From Pedobacter glucosidilyticus (GTDB lineage: Bacteria > Bacteroidota > Bacteroidia > Sphingobacteriales > Sphingobacteriaceae), in assembly GCF_002483235.1 (NCBI RefSeq), contig NZ_DLHN01000009.1:62001-126000 (forward strand): 64,000 nucleotides of DNA, written 5' to 3'. This document shows, one piece after another, positions 1 through 9,800 of this stretch. Below the pieces are notes generated by a model. It was not told the DNA's origin, ran no database searches, and worked only from the letters and a program-made list of their open reading frames with translations. The position numbers and the translations under genes were made by a program. The first letter of the stretch is position 1; every line of letters starts with the position of its first letter.

Positions 1-1400
1 AAAGAGCTGCTCAAGCTTTTCTAAAAGTTTTTACAGAGCGCTTTACCGATAAGAAAATCAATCTAGCTGTGTTTTGTGGAAAAGGTAATAATGGTGGCGA
101 TGGTTTAGCCATAGCCAGGATGTTACTGAATGAAAATTACACTTCTGTACAGGTTTGGATAGCAGATTTTACCGAGAAATCGAGTCCAGATTTTAAATAT
201 AATTTAGAGAGTTTACAACAGCTGGATGCTCAAATATTTTATTTAACACAGGCGGCAGAATTAGAAATACAAGCTACCGATGTAGTTATTGATGCTTTGT
301 TTGGGATTGGATTAAATGGTCCTTTAACAGATGAATATGCTAAATTGGTAAAAAAAATCAATCAATTTCCTGGATTTAAAGTGAGTGTTGATATTCCATC
401 TGGCTTACCTGCAGAAGGACAAGTACTTGGCGATGCTATTTTTAAATCAGATTGGGTCATTACCTTTCAAAGACCCAAACTTAACTTTTTATTGCCACCA
501 TCAAGTCCTTATGTTAAAGAATGGAAGGTGGTAAATATTGGATTGGATGAAAATTTTATCGAAAGTACCTCATCTCCTTATTATTGGTTTTGGAAAAAAG
601 ACGTTCAGAAATTTATCAAACCCAGACAAGCCTTTGAACATAAAGGTTTACTGGGTAGCGCACTTATTATTGCCGGTGAGGATGAAACTATGGGTGCAGC
701 TTTATTATGTGCCGAAGCTTGTCATAAAGCAGGTACAGGTTTAACTACAGCCTTGATACCTAAAAGTGGTTTAGCCGCTCTAAATGCTCGCGTTCCAGAG
801 GTTATGTATGGTAACAGAAGTAAGCTTGCAGAGTTAAACTGGGAAAAATATAATGTTATAGGTATTGGTCCGGGTTTAGGTACATCTGCCGAAGCTGAAG
901 AACTTTTGATACAAACCCTCCAGAATTTTAAAAAACCTATAATTCTGGATGCTGATGCTTTAAATATCTTAGCTAATAGGCCAGAATTATGGAAAAATAT
1001 ACCCCTAAACTCTGTTATTACGCCACACATGAAAGAATTTGATAGGTTGTTTAAAATACATCAAAATTGGTGGGATAGAATTGCAACGGCTTTTGAAGAA
1101 GCTGTAAACAAAAAAATATTTATCGTGTTAAAAAACAGGTATACGATGATATTTAGCCCACAAGGGATGTGCTATTTTAACTCCTCAGGCTCGCCCGCTA
1201 TGGCCAGTGGGGGCATGGGTGATGTTTTAACTGGGATAATAACTAGTATGATAGCACAAGGCTACTCCGTAGATAAAGCCGTATTATTAGCTGTTTTTAC
1301 TCATGGTTATGCTGGCGAACAGTTAGCTCAAAATATGTATGTTGTACCAGCAACCAGCTTAATCAAGAAGATACCCACTGTTTTAAGAGAATTGATGTAA
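1..1400 (+). CDS. nnr: Bifunctional NAD(P)H-hydrate epimerase / ADP-dependent dehydratase, 5' end cut off
   Basis: This enzyme repairs NADHX and NADPHX, the hydrated forms of NAD(P)H: the N-terminal half epimerises the hydrate and the C-terminal half dehydrates it using ADP or ATP. The frame is open from base 3, so the gene begins outside the window; a GTG at 69 is internal, because the residues before it (AAQAFLKVF...) fit the epimerase fold. The epimerase signature CGKGNNGGDG lies at about bases 75-104. The kinase-like dehydratase half starts near base 630 (HKGLLGSALIIAG) and carries GIGPGLG, DADALN near base 948 and the catalytic GGMGDVLTG near base 1208. The next gene follows after 8 bases, which suggests co-transcription. 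Confidence 0.93.
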   Translation, partial: RAAQAFLKVFTERFTDKKINLAVFCGKGNNGGDGLAIARMLLNENYTSVQVWIADFTEKSSPDFKYNLESLQQLDAQIFYLTQAAELEIQATDVVIDALFGIGLNGPLTDEYAKLVKKINQFPGFKVSVDIPSGLPAEGQVLGDAIFKSDWVITFQRPKLNFLLPPSSPYVKEWKVVNIGLDENFIESTSSPYYWFWKKDVQKFIKPRQAFEHKGLLGSALIIAGEDETMGAALLCAEACHKAGTGLTTALIPKSGLAALNARVPEVMYGNRSKLAELNWEKYNVIGIGPGLGTSAEAEELLIQTLQNFKKPIILDADALNILANRPELWKNIPLNSVITPHMKEFDRLFKIHQNWWDRIATAFEEAVNKKIFIVLKNRYTMIFSPQGMCYFNSSGSPAMASGGMGDVLTGIITSMIAQGYSVDKAVLLAVFTHGYAGEQLAQNMYVVPATSLIKKIPTVLRELM

Positions 1401-1408
1401 TATAAAAT

Positions 1409-2035
1409 ATGTTTCAGCAAGCCGATACAGATTTATTTTTAAAAATTGAGTTAGACCAAGTTATTCCAGATATATTAAAACGATTAGATGATGCTACCAG
1501 ATCTTCTAAGGCCGCTTTCCATGAAGGATATATTGCTACCATCAACGAAAATTCACCTGAAATAAGAACGGTTGTTTTACGAAGAGTTCTTTTGGATGAG
1601 GAAGCCTTGATTTTTCATACAGATATGCGCTCGCCTAAGGTGCATCAAATCAGACAAAATCCTTACCTAAGTTGGCTATTTTATGATGCTGCTTTAAGAA
1701 TTCAGGTTAGATTTAAAGCTATAGCAGAAATTCACCATCAAAATGAACTCACACAGAAGCAGTGGGAGGCCTCAAGATTAGAAAGTAGGAAATGCTATTT
1801 AGTGGAGCCTGCTCCTTCTACGCAAATTCAAAAAGTTTGGGAAGGTATTCCCGATATCGCACATCAAGATTTAACAGAACAGCTGGTAAGCAATGGTTAT
1901 GATAATTTTGCTGTTATTAAAACAAGACTTATTACTTGTGATTGGCTCTTTTTAAATAGAAGAGGTCATAAAAGAGCTATTTTTAGTAAAAATATAGTAG
2001 GAAATACTTGGGAAGGTAAATGGGTGCAACCTTAA
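1409..2035 (+). CDS. Pyridoxamine 5'-phosphate oxidase-like FMN-binding protein
   Basis: The 208-residue protein resembles the split-barrel flavin-binding family of pyridoxamine 5'-phosphate oxidases. The N-terminal half has the flavin-contacting pattern RTVVLRRV...LIFHTDMRSPKVHQI (about residues 52-82), and a tryptophan- and arginine-containing C-terminal segment (RLITCDWLFLNRRGHKRA) follows. It looks more like the Alr4036-type general FMN-binding branch than true PdxH, so its substrate is uncertain. It follows nnr by 8 bases, and a shared role in cofactor metabolism or repair is a reasonable inference. Its stop codon overlaps the convergent anti-sigma gene by 4 bases, leaving no room for a terminator between them. 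Confidence 0.8.
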   Translation: MFQQADTDLFLKIELDQVIPDILKRLDDATRSSKAAFHEGYIATINENSPEIRTVVLRRVLLDEEALIFHTDMRSPKVHQIRQNPYLSWLFYDAALRIQVRFKAIAEIHHQNELTQKQWEASRLESRKCYLVEPAPSTQIQKVWEGIPDIAHQDLTEQLVSNGYDNFAVIKTRLITCDWLFLNRRGHKRAIFSKNIVGNTWEGKWVQP

Positions 2036-2901
2036 ATAGCGCCCATTACCATCATTTTTTCTAAGGTTGGATTTACACTACCACCTTTAGGTTCTAAAGT
2101 AACGGCAAAAGCTTGAGCTTTATCTATCGCTTTCATTTTCTTCATGACAGCTTCTGGGTTAACTCCATCAAAAACACCTAAATCAACAGGCTTGCCATCC
2201 ACCAATGCCCATAATTGATATTGATGATTTTCATCATGAGCAGGCATAGACATATTTTTCATATCTATCATAACCTTTTGTTCCTTTGGATTAAAGGCTA
2301 CCAACATTTTAGATTCTGGAGAATTTGCAGTACCCTTTAGTTCTACCAGTTTAAAATCAGGATTGGTATAAATGCTTAATATTTCATTAGTGCTTTCTAC
2401 CTTTTTATCCAGATAATTTACTTGGTTGGCATAATCCTGATTACTGCTTTGTAGCACAGCTAATTGCTCTTTAGATTCTTGCAAATTATTATAAAGCACA
2501 AATAAAGCAGCTATACTCATGATAAGGAGTGTAAAACAAGCCGCAAAAGAATACTTATAAAAGTTAAGTTTAGAACTGTTTAAAGGAATAACTTTAGCAT
2601 TGTTATGACTAGAAAAAGTTTGCTGCTTATTATTTAAGTTAACATTAGAAATAGAAGTATTGGTATCTTCTTCGTTAAAAGTTAGTTTACTTAAGAAATT
2701 GTCTCTTAAACCTTCAGAAGGCTCAATAGCATAAGAATCTGCCAACTCTCCTAACGTTTTCTCTATTTCGGCAAGCTCAGCTTTAACCTCTGGGTAAAGC
2801 GTAGCCATCTCCTCAACCTTAAGTTTTTCCTCAGGTGAAAGATCTCCTAGAACATAAAGTTCTAGAATGCCAGATTCCATGTATGTTTTAATATCTTCCA
2901 A
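2032..2901 (-). CDS. Anti-sigma factor, RskA-like, membrane-anchored
   Basis: The 289-residue protein has a cytoplasmic N-terminal region (MEDIKTYMESGILELYVLGDLSPEE) of the kind that binds ECF sigma factors. One membrane helix follows at about residues 117-137, then a short coiled-coil (about 138-170), then a periplasmic domain with the RskA/anti-sigma-K pattern (HQYQLWALVDGKPVDLG, FAVTLEPKGGSVNPTLE). The start codon directly abuts the stop of the upstream sigma factor, so the two are very probably translationally coupled and form a sigma/anti-sigma pair. The triggering signal cannot be read from the sequence. No zinc-binding HxxxCxxC motif is visible, so it is not a ZAS-type anti-sigma factor. 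Confidence 0.85.
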   Translation of the reverse strand: MEDIKTYMESGILELYVLGDLSPEEKLKVEEMATLYPEVKAELAEIEKTLGELADSYAIEPSEGLRDNFLSKLTFNEEDTNTSISNVNLNNKQQTFSSHNNAKVIPLNSSKLNFYKYSFAACFTLLIMSIAALFVLYNNLQESKEQLAVLQSSNQDYANQVNYLDKKVESTNEILSIYTNPDFKLVELKGTANSPESKMLVAFNPKEQKVMIDMKNMSMPAHDENHQYQLWALVDGKPVDLGVFDGVNPEAVMKKMKAIDKAQAFAVTLEPKGGSVNPTLEKMMVMGAI

Positions 2902-3453
2902 TTATTTAAAATATTTTCTAAGTTCCATAATACCCATTCTAAGTCGGGTTTTAACGGTACCCAAAGGAATTTCTAGTTCATCTGAAACTTCTACGTGAGT
3001 ATATCCCTGGAAGTAAACTAATTCAACAATCTTTTTTTGTTCGGGCTTAAGTTTCTCTACCAAATCTTTTACACCTAATAGCTCGGGCTTATATGTTGTA
3101 TTCCTTTGCTCGTCTATAGCATTTACGTGGTTTTCAATATCTTGGTTTTTAGAATGATTTCTAAAATCTTTAGATCTTAGTTTATCAATAGCCAAATTCC
3201 TAGCAACATTTACCATCCATGTAAATAATCGACCTTTGGTGGCATCGTATTGGTGAATAGAATTCCAGATTTTTACCAACGTTTCCTGTAAAACATCTTC
3301 TGCAATTTCTCTATCAGCAACTATTTTAAATATAACACCAAGCAAAGAGGCGGAGTACATATCGTACAAAGCTTCTGCACCTATTGCCTTGTGTTGCTGT
3401 AGGGCTTCAATCAGTGCTGGTTCTTCCAGCGTTATTTTTTTAGTCTTAATCAA
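2902..3453 (-). CDS. ECF-family RNA polymerase sigma factor (SigK-like)
   Basis: This 183-residue sigma-70 family protein contains only regions 2 and 4, as ECF sigma factors do. Region 2 is visible at about residues 53-97 (AEDVLQETLVKIWNSI, GRLFTWMVNVARNLAIDKLR). Region 4 is at about 138-182 (LKPEQKKIVELVYFQGYTHVEVSDELE, then IPLGTVKTRLRMGI), which includes the -35 recognition helix. The partner anti-sigma gene begins at the very next base. The lipA stop is 24 bases upstream on the same strand, so the sigma gene may be transcribed with lipA, although a promoter inside lipA cannot be excluded. Its regulon is unknown. Confidence 0.9.
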   Translation of the reverse strand: MIKTKKITLEEPALIEALQQHKAIGAEALYDMYSASLLGVIFKIVADREIAEDVLQETLVKIWNSIHQYDATKGRLFTWMVNVARNLAIDKLRSKDFRNHSKNQDIENHVNAIDEQRNTTYKPELLGVKDLVEKLKPEQKKIVELVYFQGYTHVEVSDELEIPLGTVKTRLRMGIMELRKYFK

Positions 3454-3477
3454 TTTACCTAAGGTAGCGATGAATTT

Positions 3478-4356
3478 TTACAAATCAAACAAGTGTTTTT
3501 CTGCATGGTAAGACGATCTTACCAATGGTCCACTTTCAACATATTTAAAACCCATCTCCATACCAATTTGTTTGTATTTTAGGAATTGATCTGGATGAAT
3601 CCAATCTACAACCGGATGATGATTTTTGGTAGGCTGTAAATACTGCCCTATAGTAACTACATGTACACCATGAGCTTTTAAATCACTCAATGTCTCAATT
3701 ACATCTGCCTCTTTCTCGCCTAAACCAAGCATAATACCCGATTTAGTTCTTAAACCGAAATCAGAAATGCGTTTTAAGCACTCCATACTACGGTCATATT
3801 TGGCTTGTATTCTTACCTCTTTGGTTAATCTTCTAACCGTTTCTATATTGTGAGAAATAATTTCTGGTTTTTCTTCGCAAACTCTGTAAAGATTATCCCA
3901 AACTCCTTTAAAATCTGGAATTAAGGTTTCCATGGTGGTTTGCGGACTTTCTCTTCTGATAGCCTTAATGGTTTCTGCCCAAATGATAGAACCTCCGTCT
4001 TTTAAATCATCTCTATCAACAGAAGTGATAACAGCATGCTTAACGTTCATCAACTTGATAGAGTTGGCTACGCGGTTTGGCTCATCTGTATCCACAGCTA
4101 AAGGCCTGCCAGTTGCAACCGCACAAAAAGAACATGAACGGGTACAAATATTGCCTAAAATCATAAAAGTAGCAGTACCAGCACCCCAACACTCGCCCAT
4201 GTTAGGGCAATTACCACTTTCGCAAATGGTGTGTAGTTTATGCTCGTCTACCAAGCTTCTCACATGAGCATACTCTTTTCCAACAGGAAGCTTCACTCTT
4301 AACCAGTCTGGTTTTCGTTGTACTTGGTTTGCAGGTATCACCGGTAACTCTATCAT
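3478..4356 (-). CDS. lipA: Lipoyl synthase
   Basis: LipA is a radical-SAM enzyme that inserts two sulfur atoms into octanoyl groups on the E2 and H proteins of 2-oxoacid dehydrogenases and the glycine cleavage system. Both iron-sulfur sites are intact. The auxiliary-cluster cysteines are 45, 50 and 56 (CESGNCPNMGEC), and the radical-SAM cluster is the CxxxCxxC at residues 71, 75 and 78. The C-terminal RSSYHAEK carries the serine ligand typical of the family. The length of 292 residues is normal. A possible -7 element (TATTTTTG) lies only six bases before the start codon, so the transcript may be leaderless. The ECF sigma gene follows 24 bases downstream. Confidence 0.96.
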   Translation of the reverse strand: MIELPVIPANQVQRKPDWLRVKLPVGKEYAHVRSLVDEHKLHTICESGNCPNMGECWGAGTATFMILGNICTRSCSFCAVATGRPLAVDTDEPNRVANSIKLMNVKHAVITSVDRDDLKDGGSIIWAETIKAIRRESPQTTMETLIPDFKGVWDNLYRVCEEKPEIISHNIETVRRLTKEVRIQAKYDRSMECLKRISDFGLRTKSGIMLGLGEKEADVIETLSDLKAHGVHVVTIGQYLQPTKNHHPVVDWIHPDQFLKYKQIGMEMGFKYVESGPLVRSSYHAEKHLFDL

Positions 4357-4361
4357 GGTTA

Positions 4362-4369
4362 CAAAAATA
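4362..4369 (-). promoter_or_regulatory. Candidate -7 promoter element for lipA
   Basis: The minus strand reads TATTTTTG, an exact match to the Bacteroidota -7 consensus TAnnTTTG. No clear TTTG is seen at the -33 spacing. It ends 5 bases before the lipA start codon, which would give an almost leaderless mRNA. Confidence 0.3.
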
Positions 4370-4517
4370 CATATAGTTTAATTAAAAGTTGTGTTGTTGT
4401 TCTGTAATTTATTTAAACAAATGGTGCTTTTCTTGTAAAATAATCAAAGTAAAAAGTAGTATTATTGTTTTAAAGAGTCCAATTGCTCTTATGTTTAAAC
4501 GATATTGAATTTTAGAT

Positions 4518-4925
4518 ATGGCAACTTCAAAAATTATTTATAGTGGTTCATTAAGAACTACATCAACACATGTACAATCAGGCAAAGAAATTATTACAGA
4601 TGCACCTATAGATAATAAAGGTAAAGGAGAGGCTTTTTCTCCAACAGATTTGCTGGCTACTTCTTTTGGTAATTGTATGATGACGATTATGGGAATAGCA
4701 GCAAGTACACATGGTATTGATTTAACAGGCTTGAGCGCCGAGGTTACCAAAGTAATGGCAGCCGAGCCTAGAAGAGTTTCAGAAATTCATGTGAATTTCG
4801 ATTTCCCTTTAAAAAATCAATACTCAGATAAAGATAAAAAGATATTAGAACATGCAGCTTTAACTTGCCCAGTGCGTTATAGCCTACATCCTGATATCAA
4901 AAGAGAAGTAAAATTTAATTGGTAG
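4518..4925 (+). CDS. OsmC-family peroxide-detoxifying protein
   Basis: This 135-residue protein belongs to the OsmC/Ohr superfamily of thiol-dependent hydroperoxide reductases. The two redox-active cysteines are present, Cys53 in SFGNCMMTIMG and Cys117 in ALTCPVRYSL. The N-terminal strands (GKEIITDAPIDNKGKGEAFSPTDLLATS) carry the conserved substrate-pocket segment. It is transcribed divergently from lipA and seems monocistronic, with an intrinsic terminator about 185 bases downstream. The sequence alone does not separate OsmC from the YhfA-type subgroup. Confidence 0.88.
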   Translation: MATSKIIYSGSLRTTSTHVQSGKEIITDAPIDNKGKGEAFSPTDLLATSFGNCMMTIMGIAASTHGIDLTGLSAEVTKVMAAEPRRVSEIHVNFDFPLKNQYSDKDKKILEHAALTCPVRYSLHPDIKREVKFNW

Positions 4926-5060
4926 ATGGTTGGTTAGGTGGTAGTTTGTTAGGTTGTTGGTTGGTTAGGCGGTTAGGTCAGTGCGACGAGGAACGAAGAA
5001 GCAATCTTTTTAATATTGATTGATTTTTGAATGAGTGAAGGATTGATTTTTTAATTAGCA
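4926..5060. repeat. Intergenic low-complexity and REP-like sequence
   Basis: The stretch starts with runs built from GGTTAGGTTG-type units. It continues with a segment at 4981-5010 (GTGCGACGAGGAACGAAG, then AAGCAATC) that matches a palindromic intergenic element I remember as common in Bacteroidota. It ends with TTGATTGATTTTTGAATGAG-type sequence related to the 38-bp repeat at 60344. No reading frame of interest is present. Confidence 0.5.
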
Positions 5061-5107
5061 AAGGTTGTTGGTTGATTAGTTTATCTTTTTACTTTTCTAG
5101 GTTATTA

Positions 5108-5147
5108 AGCCTAAATATCGGTTAAGTCTGATATTTAGGCTTTTTTT
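5108..5147 (+). terminator. Intrinsic terminator downstream of the OsmC gene
   Basis: A perfect 12-bp stem, AGCCTAAATATC at 5108-5119 and GATATTTAGGCT at 5130-5141, has a 10-base loop and is followed by seven T on the plus strand. The opposite strand lacks a T tract, so it acts on plus-strand transcripts. Confidence 0.85.
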
Positions 5148-5179
5148 ACTTTCAACTCTGTACTTTCAACTTCCCCACT

Positions 5180-6802
5180 TTATTTCTCAATTCTGTTCTC
5201 CCATCTTTGCAGCATATCGGGCCCCCATTCTAAAACACCTGCTTTTTGTTCCCATTTTTGATGTTCTTGTATAAGCAGTGCAACTACTTTTGGGTGTTTT
5301 AAACGTACATCCGTAAGTTCAGTAGGGTCTTTCTTGAGGTTAAAGAGCTGCCACTCTTTGGTATTTTGTTTTACCAATTTCCAGTTTTTATACCTTACAG
5401 CTTTATTTCCTTCATGTTCCCAAAAGATATATCTTTCATGCTTATCTTTCTTTTGAAATAAAGCAGGTATTAAAGATTTTCCTTCTAATGCTAAAATCTG
5501 ATTATTTTTATAAGTTTTTGGATATTGGGCATTTGCCAGCTCAACAATGGTAGGCATAATATCCATAATATGACCATTGTACGGAGATAAAGTATTAGCT
5601 TTGATTGTTTTTGGATGATAAGCTATAAAAGGACTGGTTATACCACCTTCTTCAAGATATGATTTATATAACCTAAAAGGAGTATTTGATAGGTTGGCCC
5701 AAGGTTTTTCATAAGATTGCCAACTTAAACTATCTCCGGCAGCATATTTACTGGTGTTAATTTTAAAAATCCGATCTAACAATACCCTATCTTCTGCACA
5801 AGCGCCATTATCTGATAAGAAAAAAATATAAGTATTTTCAAGCTGATTTTCTTGTTTTAAAGTCTTGATAATTTCTCCAATTCCTTTATCCATCCTATCT
5901 ATCATGGCAGCATAAACAGCCATCCTATGTGTCCAATCTTTTTTTTCTGTTTCATTTACACTTTCCCATGAAGGTATTTCAGCATCTCTTTCTGGAAGCT
6001 TCGTTTTAGGCGAAATGATATGCTGCTTTATCATCTTATGGTACCTTGCTAGGCGTAAAGTATCCCAGCCTTTTAAATAGGTAGTTTCGTATTTTTTAAT
6101 GTCTTCTAGCAAAGCATGTAAAGGCCAATGTGGTGCTGCATGAGCAACATATAAGAAGAATGGTTTATTAGCCTTGGTATTTTCTTTAATAAAGTTACTT
6201 GCATATTCGTTTATAGCATCTGTAAGATAATAATTTTCTCCACTTGGGTAGATGCGTTGGCTATCAATAGCAAAGGAAGACTCGTACCAACTCCCATAAG
6301 CTTTGGTACCAAAATAATTACTTACACCATTGATTAAGGAAAACGAACGATTAAAACCACGGTCTACAGGCCACTGTCCTCTGGCATTTCCGATATGCCA
6401 TTTTCCGCTCATATAAGTATTATAGCCTGCATCTTTTAAAACTTCAGCTATGGTAACAGATTGATGGTTTAAATATCCTTGATAAGCAGGTATTTTTAAA
6501 TCAATATCCATTTGTCCTATACCTGCTTGGTGTGGATACAATCCGGTCATTAATGAGGCTCTGGAAGGGCAACACCGGGCATTATTGTAGAACTTATTAA
6601 ATTTCATTCCATTTTTGGCCAGCCAATCTAAATGAGGAGTTTGTATTTCTGAGCCATAAGCTCCTAAATCACTAAAACCCATATCATCAGCCATGATTAC
6701 TATGATATTGGGTTTTTGGGCTAAAATTTTAGATGTTAATGCTACATTCAAAAAGAAAATCAAGCTCAATTTGAGCTTGATTTTAAACTTCATTATATTC
6801 AT
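5180..6802 (-). CDS. Secreted type I sulfatase (arylsulfatase family)
   Basis: This 540-residue sulfatase hydrolyses sulfate esters. An N-terminal signal peptide (about residues 1-28, ending SKILAQ) places it outside the cytoplasm. The calcium-binding Asp pair is at 39-40 (MADDMGFSDLGAYG). The formylglycine site is CCPSR with the modified residue at Cys77, in the CxPSR form that needs a formylglycine-generating enzyme (not in this window). GKWHIG and FFLSDNGA further support the fold. The start lies one base after the stop of the upstream 1022-residue Asp-box protein, so the two form one operon, and a joint role on a sulfated glycan is plausible. A start three codons later (base 6793) is equally possible. 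Confidence 0.92.
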   Translation of the reverse strand: MNIMKFKIKLKLSLIFFLNVALTSKILAQKPNIIVIMADDMGFSDLGAYGSEIQTPHLDWLAKNGMKFNKFYNNARCCPSRASLMTGLYPHQAGIGQMDIDLKIPAYQGYLNHQSVTIAEVLKDAGYNTYMSGKWHIGNARGQWPVDRGFNRSFSLINGVSNYFGTKAYGSWYESSFAIDSQRIYPSGENYYLTDAINEYASNFIKENTKANKPFFLYVAHAAPHWPLHALLEDIKKYETTYLKGWDTLRLARYHKMIKQHIISPKTKLPERDAEIPSWESVNETEKKDWTHRMAVYAAMIDRMDKGIGEIIKTLKQENQLENTYIFFLSDNGACAEDRVLLDRIFKINTSKYAAGDSLSWQSYEKPWANLSNTPFRLYKSYLEEGGITSPFIAYHPKTIKANTLSPYNGHIMDIMPTIVELANAQYPKTYKNNQILALEGKSLIPALFQKKDKHERYIFWEHEGNKAVRYKNWKLVKQNTKEWQLFNLKKDPTELTDVRLKHPKVVALLIQEHQKWEQKAGVLEWGPDMLQRWENRIEK

Positions 6803-6803
6803 A

Positions 6804-9800
6804 TTAAGGATTTATAATTATTTTTTGCTGATGTATTTGAACACCATCTTTGCTAATGGTTAAAACGTAAGTACCAGCTGCTAATGATGACACAGTAATA
6901 TAATCGCTATTTCGGATCTTATTTTTCAGTACGATTTGTCCGGCCATATTGGTAATTTTAACCTCATGTACTTTAACAGCATCGGCTAAGTTTATAAAAA
7001 TACTATCTTTTGCAGGATTAGGGCTTACCACTATAGTTGTGGTCTTTAATTTGATGCTTGTAATCTTTGAATAAGAGCTTTTCTCATCAAAATCAACTTG
7101 TTTTAATCTGTAATAGACTACATCACCAAGTACGTTACCTTTGTTAAGGTTAACATCGGTATAAGTATAGTTGTTAACAATATTACTATTTCCTGCGCCA
7201 CTTATTCTTGCAACATCTTCAAAAGTTTTACCATCATAAGAACGTTGAATGATAAAGTGGCTGTTGTTTGCCTCGCTAGAAGTTTTCCAGTTGAGTACGG
7301 CTTCATTATTTAAAGATAGTTTTGCGGAGAATGAGGTTAGAGATACAGGTAAGGTAATCAAAGCGGTAATATCTCTTTTCCATCCGCCATTACCTTGAGT
7401 AGAAGTGTAAAGCCAGATATTCTCGTCTGTACTGTTTTTGGTGATACGCATTCTTCTAATTCTAGGGAAATGTATATCATCAGAAAAATCACTCCAAGTT
7501 ACCGCCGTAGAAGTATTATCAGGAATGGTACCCATGAAAACACCAAATCCTTTATTATAACCAAAGGTATGCCAGCCTATAAATAATTTATCTTGATAAC
7601 CTACCATATCGCCTGGATTCAAATCAGTTGTAGAGGCGTTATGCCAATTAAGAACCCTTAAACTTTCTACTGTAGCCTCAGACATGATAATATTCCAGTT
7701 GGTACCTCCATCTTTTGAGATAGCAATAGAAACACCTGTAGGCGCACCGGCAACAACATTTTCTAAATGCCCCTTTAGTGCCATATAGGTTACGCCATTG
7801 AAATCCCAAACTGTTACCTCTGGACTGTTAAAAAGTACCGGGGATGGGATACCTACGGTCAATTGCGTTGTCCAATTCCAGTTAGCGTCTATTTTTTCAC
7901 CACGATAAAGCGCTCCCGGTGCCGTAGCATAAATTACATTTGAGTTATTAGGGTCTACATTAAGTGAAATAATTGAAGCAACATCAATAGCAGCTTGTGC
8001 TGGTCCGGTGGCTAAGGGCGCAGCAGTGATATCTATAATGGGTACAGTGGTAGCAGCAGTGGTACCATGCCCTCCTCCCACAACAGCATTACCTGTATAA
8101 AAAGCTTCAATATCATTGATGAGCATTACCCCGCCACCAATATTTCCGGTTGTACGGAATAAACCTAAATAAACTCTTTCGGTATTATTAGGGTCTACGG
8201 CAATATCTCTGATGGTGGCATTTGGTAATCCAGCTCTTGAGCTAGTTCCACCAGCTACATGTGCCCAAACATCCGTATTGGATGAGTTTACCAAACGTTT
8301 AGCAAACAAAGACCCTCCTGTACCTGCACCACCAAAAGCATTTGGTTGTCCATGTGCCACCACAACAGGTGTTTTGCCAGTTCCAATATTAGCAATTTCT
8401 ACAGCCTCGGTTTGTGTTGTTGTTGGTTTACTGCGTGTAGCCCAAGAGATACCGCCATCCCAGCTTTCTAAAATGCCGTTATCTGCCTGGCCCTGTATGC
8501 TATAGTTATTATATCCGGTACCGTCATAATTAACGGTACAAGCTGTGCCTAAGGTTTCATAAGTTTCACTGTTAGTACCGGCATTAGAAATGGTTCTGGT
8601 GTACCTGTTTTGCCAAGCATTATTATATGGGAAGCCCGGGGTAGCTGTATTGGCATAATAATAGTTTTGTAATCCTGTAGCCCATATCCCTCTCTCGGCC
8701 CATGTGCTAGGGGTGTAATTAAAAGCCTGTACGCCAGGTATAAAATCTTCCCATCCAGGCTCATACGTAAATGCAGCTGTTGGTCCTGGGTTTACAGAAC
8801 CTCTGGCATAAAACACCCTTAACCAATTATAAGAATTTAAAGTGCCACTGCTATAGTTAAAAGTTCCTTCATACAAACCTTGTCTGGCGTTTGAAGCTGT
8901 GCCGATAATAATTTTATGCTGAGTAGGGGTAGACCTTGGATCCATTTTAGGTGTCCACCAGGCGCCATTAAAAGCCGTTGTGGTAGCCCCTGTGGTAGCA
9001 TTGGTTTGTCCCAAATTCCAACCATTAGTATCTAAAACCGTCCAACTACCAGAAGTTATGTTAGCAGTAGGACTTACATATAATTTTGTAGTGGTAGTAG
9101 TTTGGCTACCAGAATTATTAGGATTATCTACAGTTGCAAAACTGGCATAAATAAATTGTCCATCAGGACTAATACAAGCTCCATAGCAGTTAAAAGTACC
9201 TGTTGGCTGTGCTAGTTTAGTCCAATTTGTGCCGCTATTGGTAGATTTATAAAGCCCTGCTGCTGCACCCAAATAAAGTGTATTATTATCATTAGGATCA
9301 AAATCTAAAGAATAGGTATTTCTATAACCTGTTGCAGGCTCATATTCTAAAGAATCCCATGTTAAACCTTTGTCATTTGATCTAAAGATAAGTCTTCTGC
9401 CAGTAATCAATGAATTAGATTGTGCATTCTGAAAGCTTACTGGCACTTGATTCTTATATCTAAATCCAATGCCTGCAAATACCTGATTGACATTTGAAGG
9501 ATTAACATAAGCTCTGGACAGCGGGTAGCCTGCCAGTGTTAAAGTATGCCAGTTATCCCCTTTATTATCAGAAATATGTAAGCCTCCGCAGCCTGCGGAG
9601 TAAATGCGGTTAGCATTACCGGGCTCAACGGTTATCCCAAAAGTCATGTTAAACCTCAGCTCGTAACCTATGTAAGTCCAAGATAAACCATTATTATCAC
9701 TACGGTAACAGCCTTCCACATCTGATGAAAAATATACCGTACCATCAGTATTGGGGTCGGGGTCTAAACTTTGCACCTGCCCACCTGCACCGGGGTTCTG

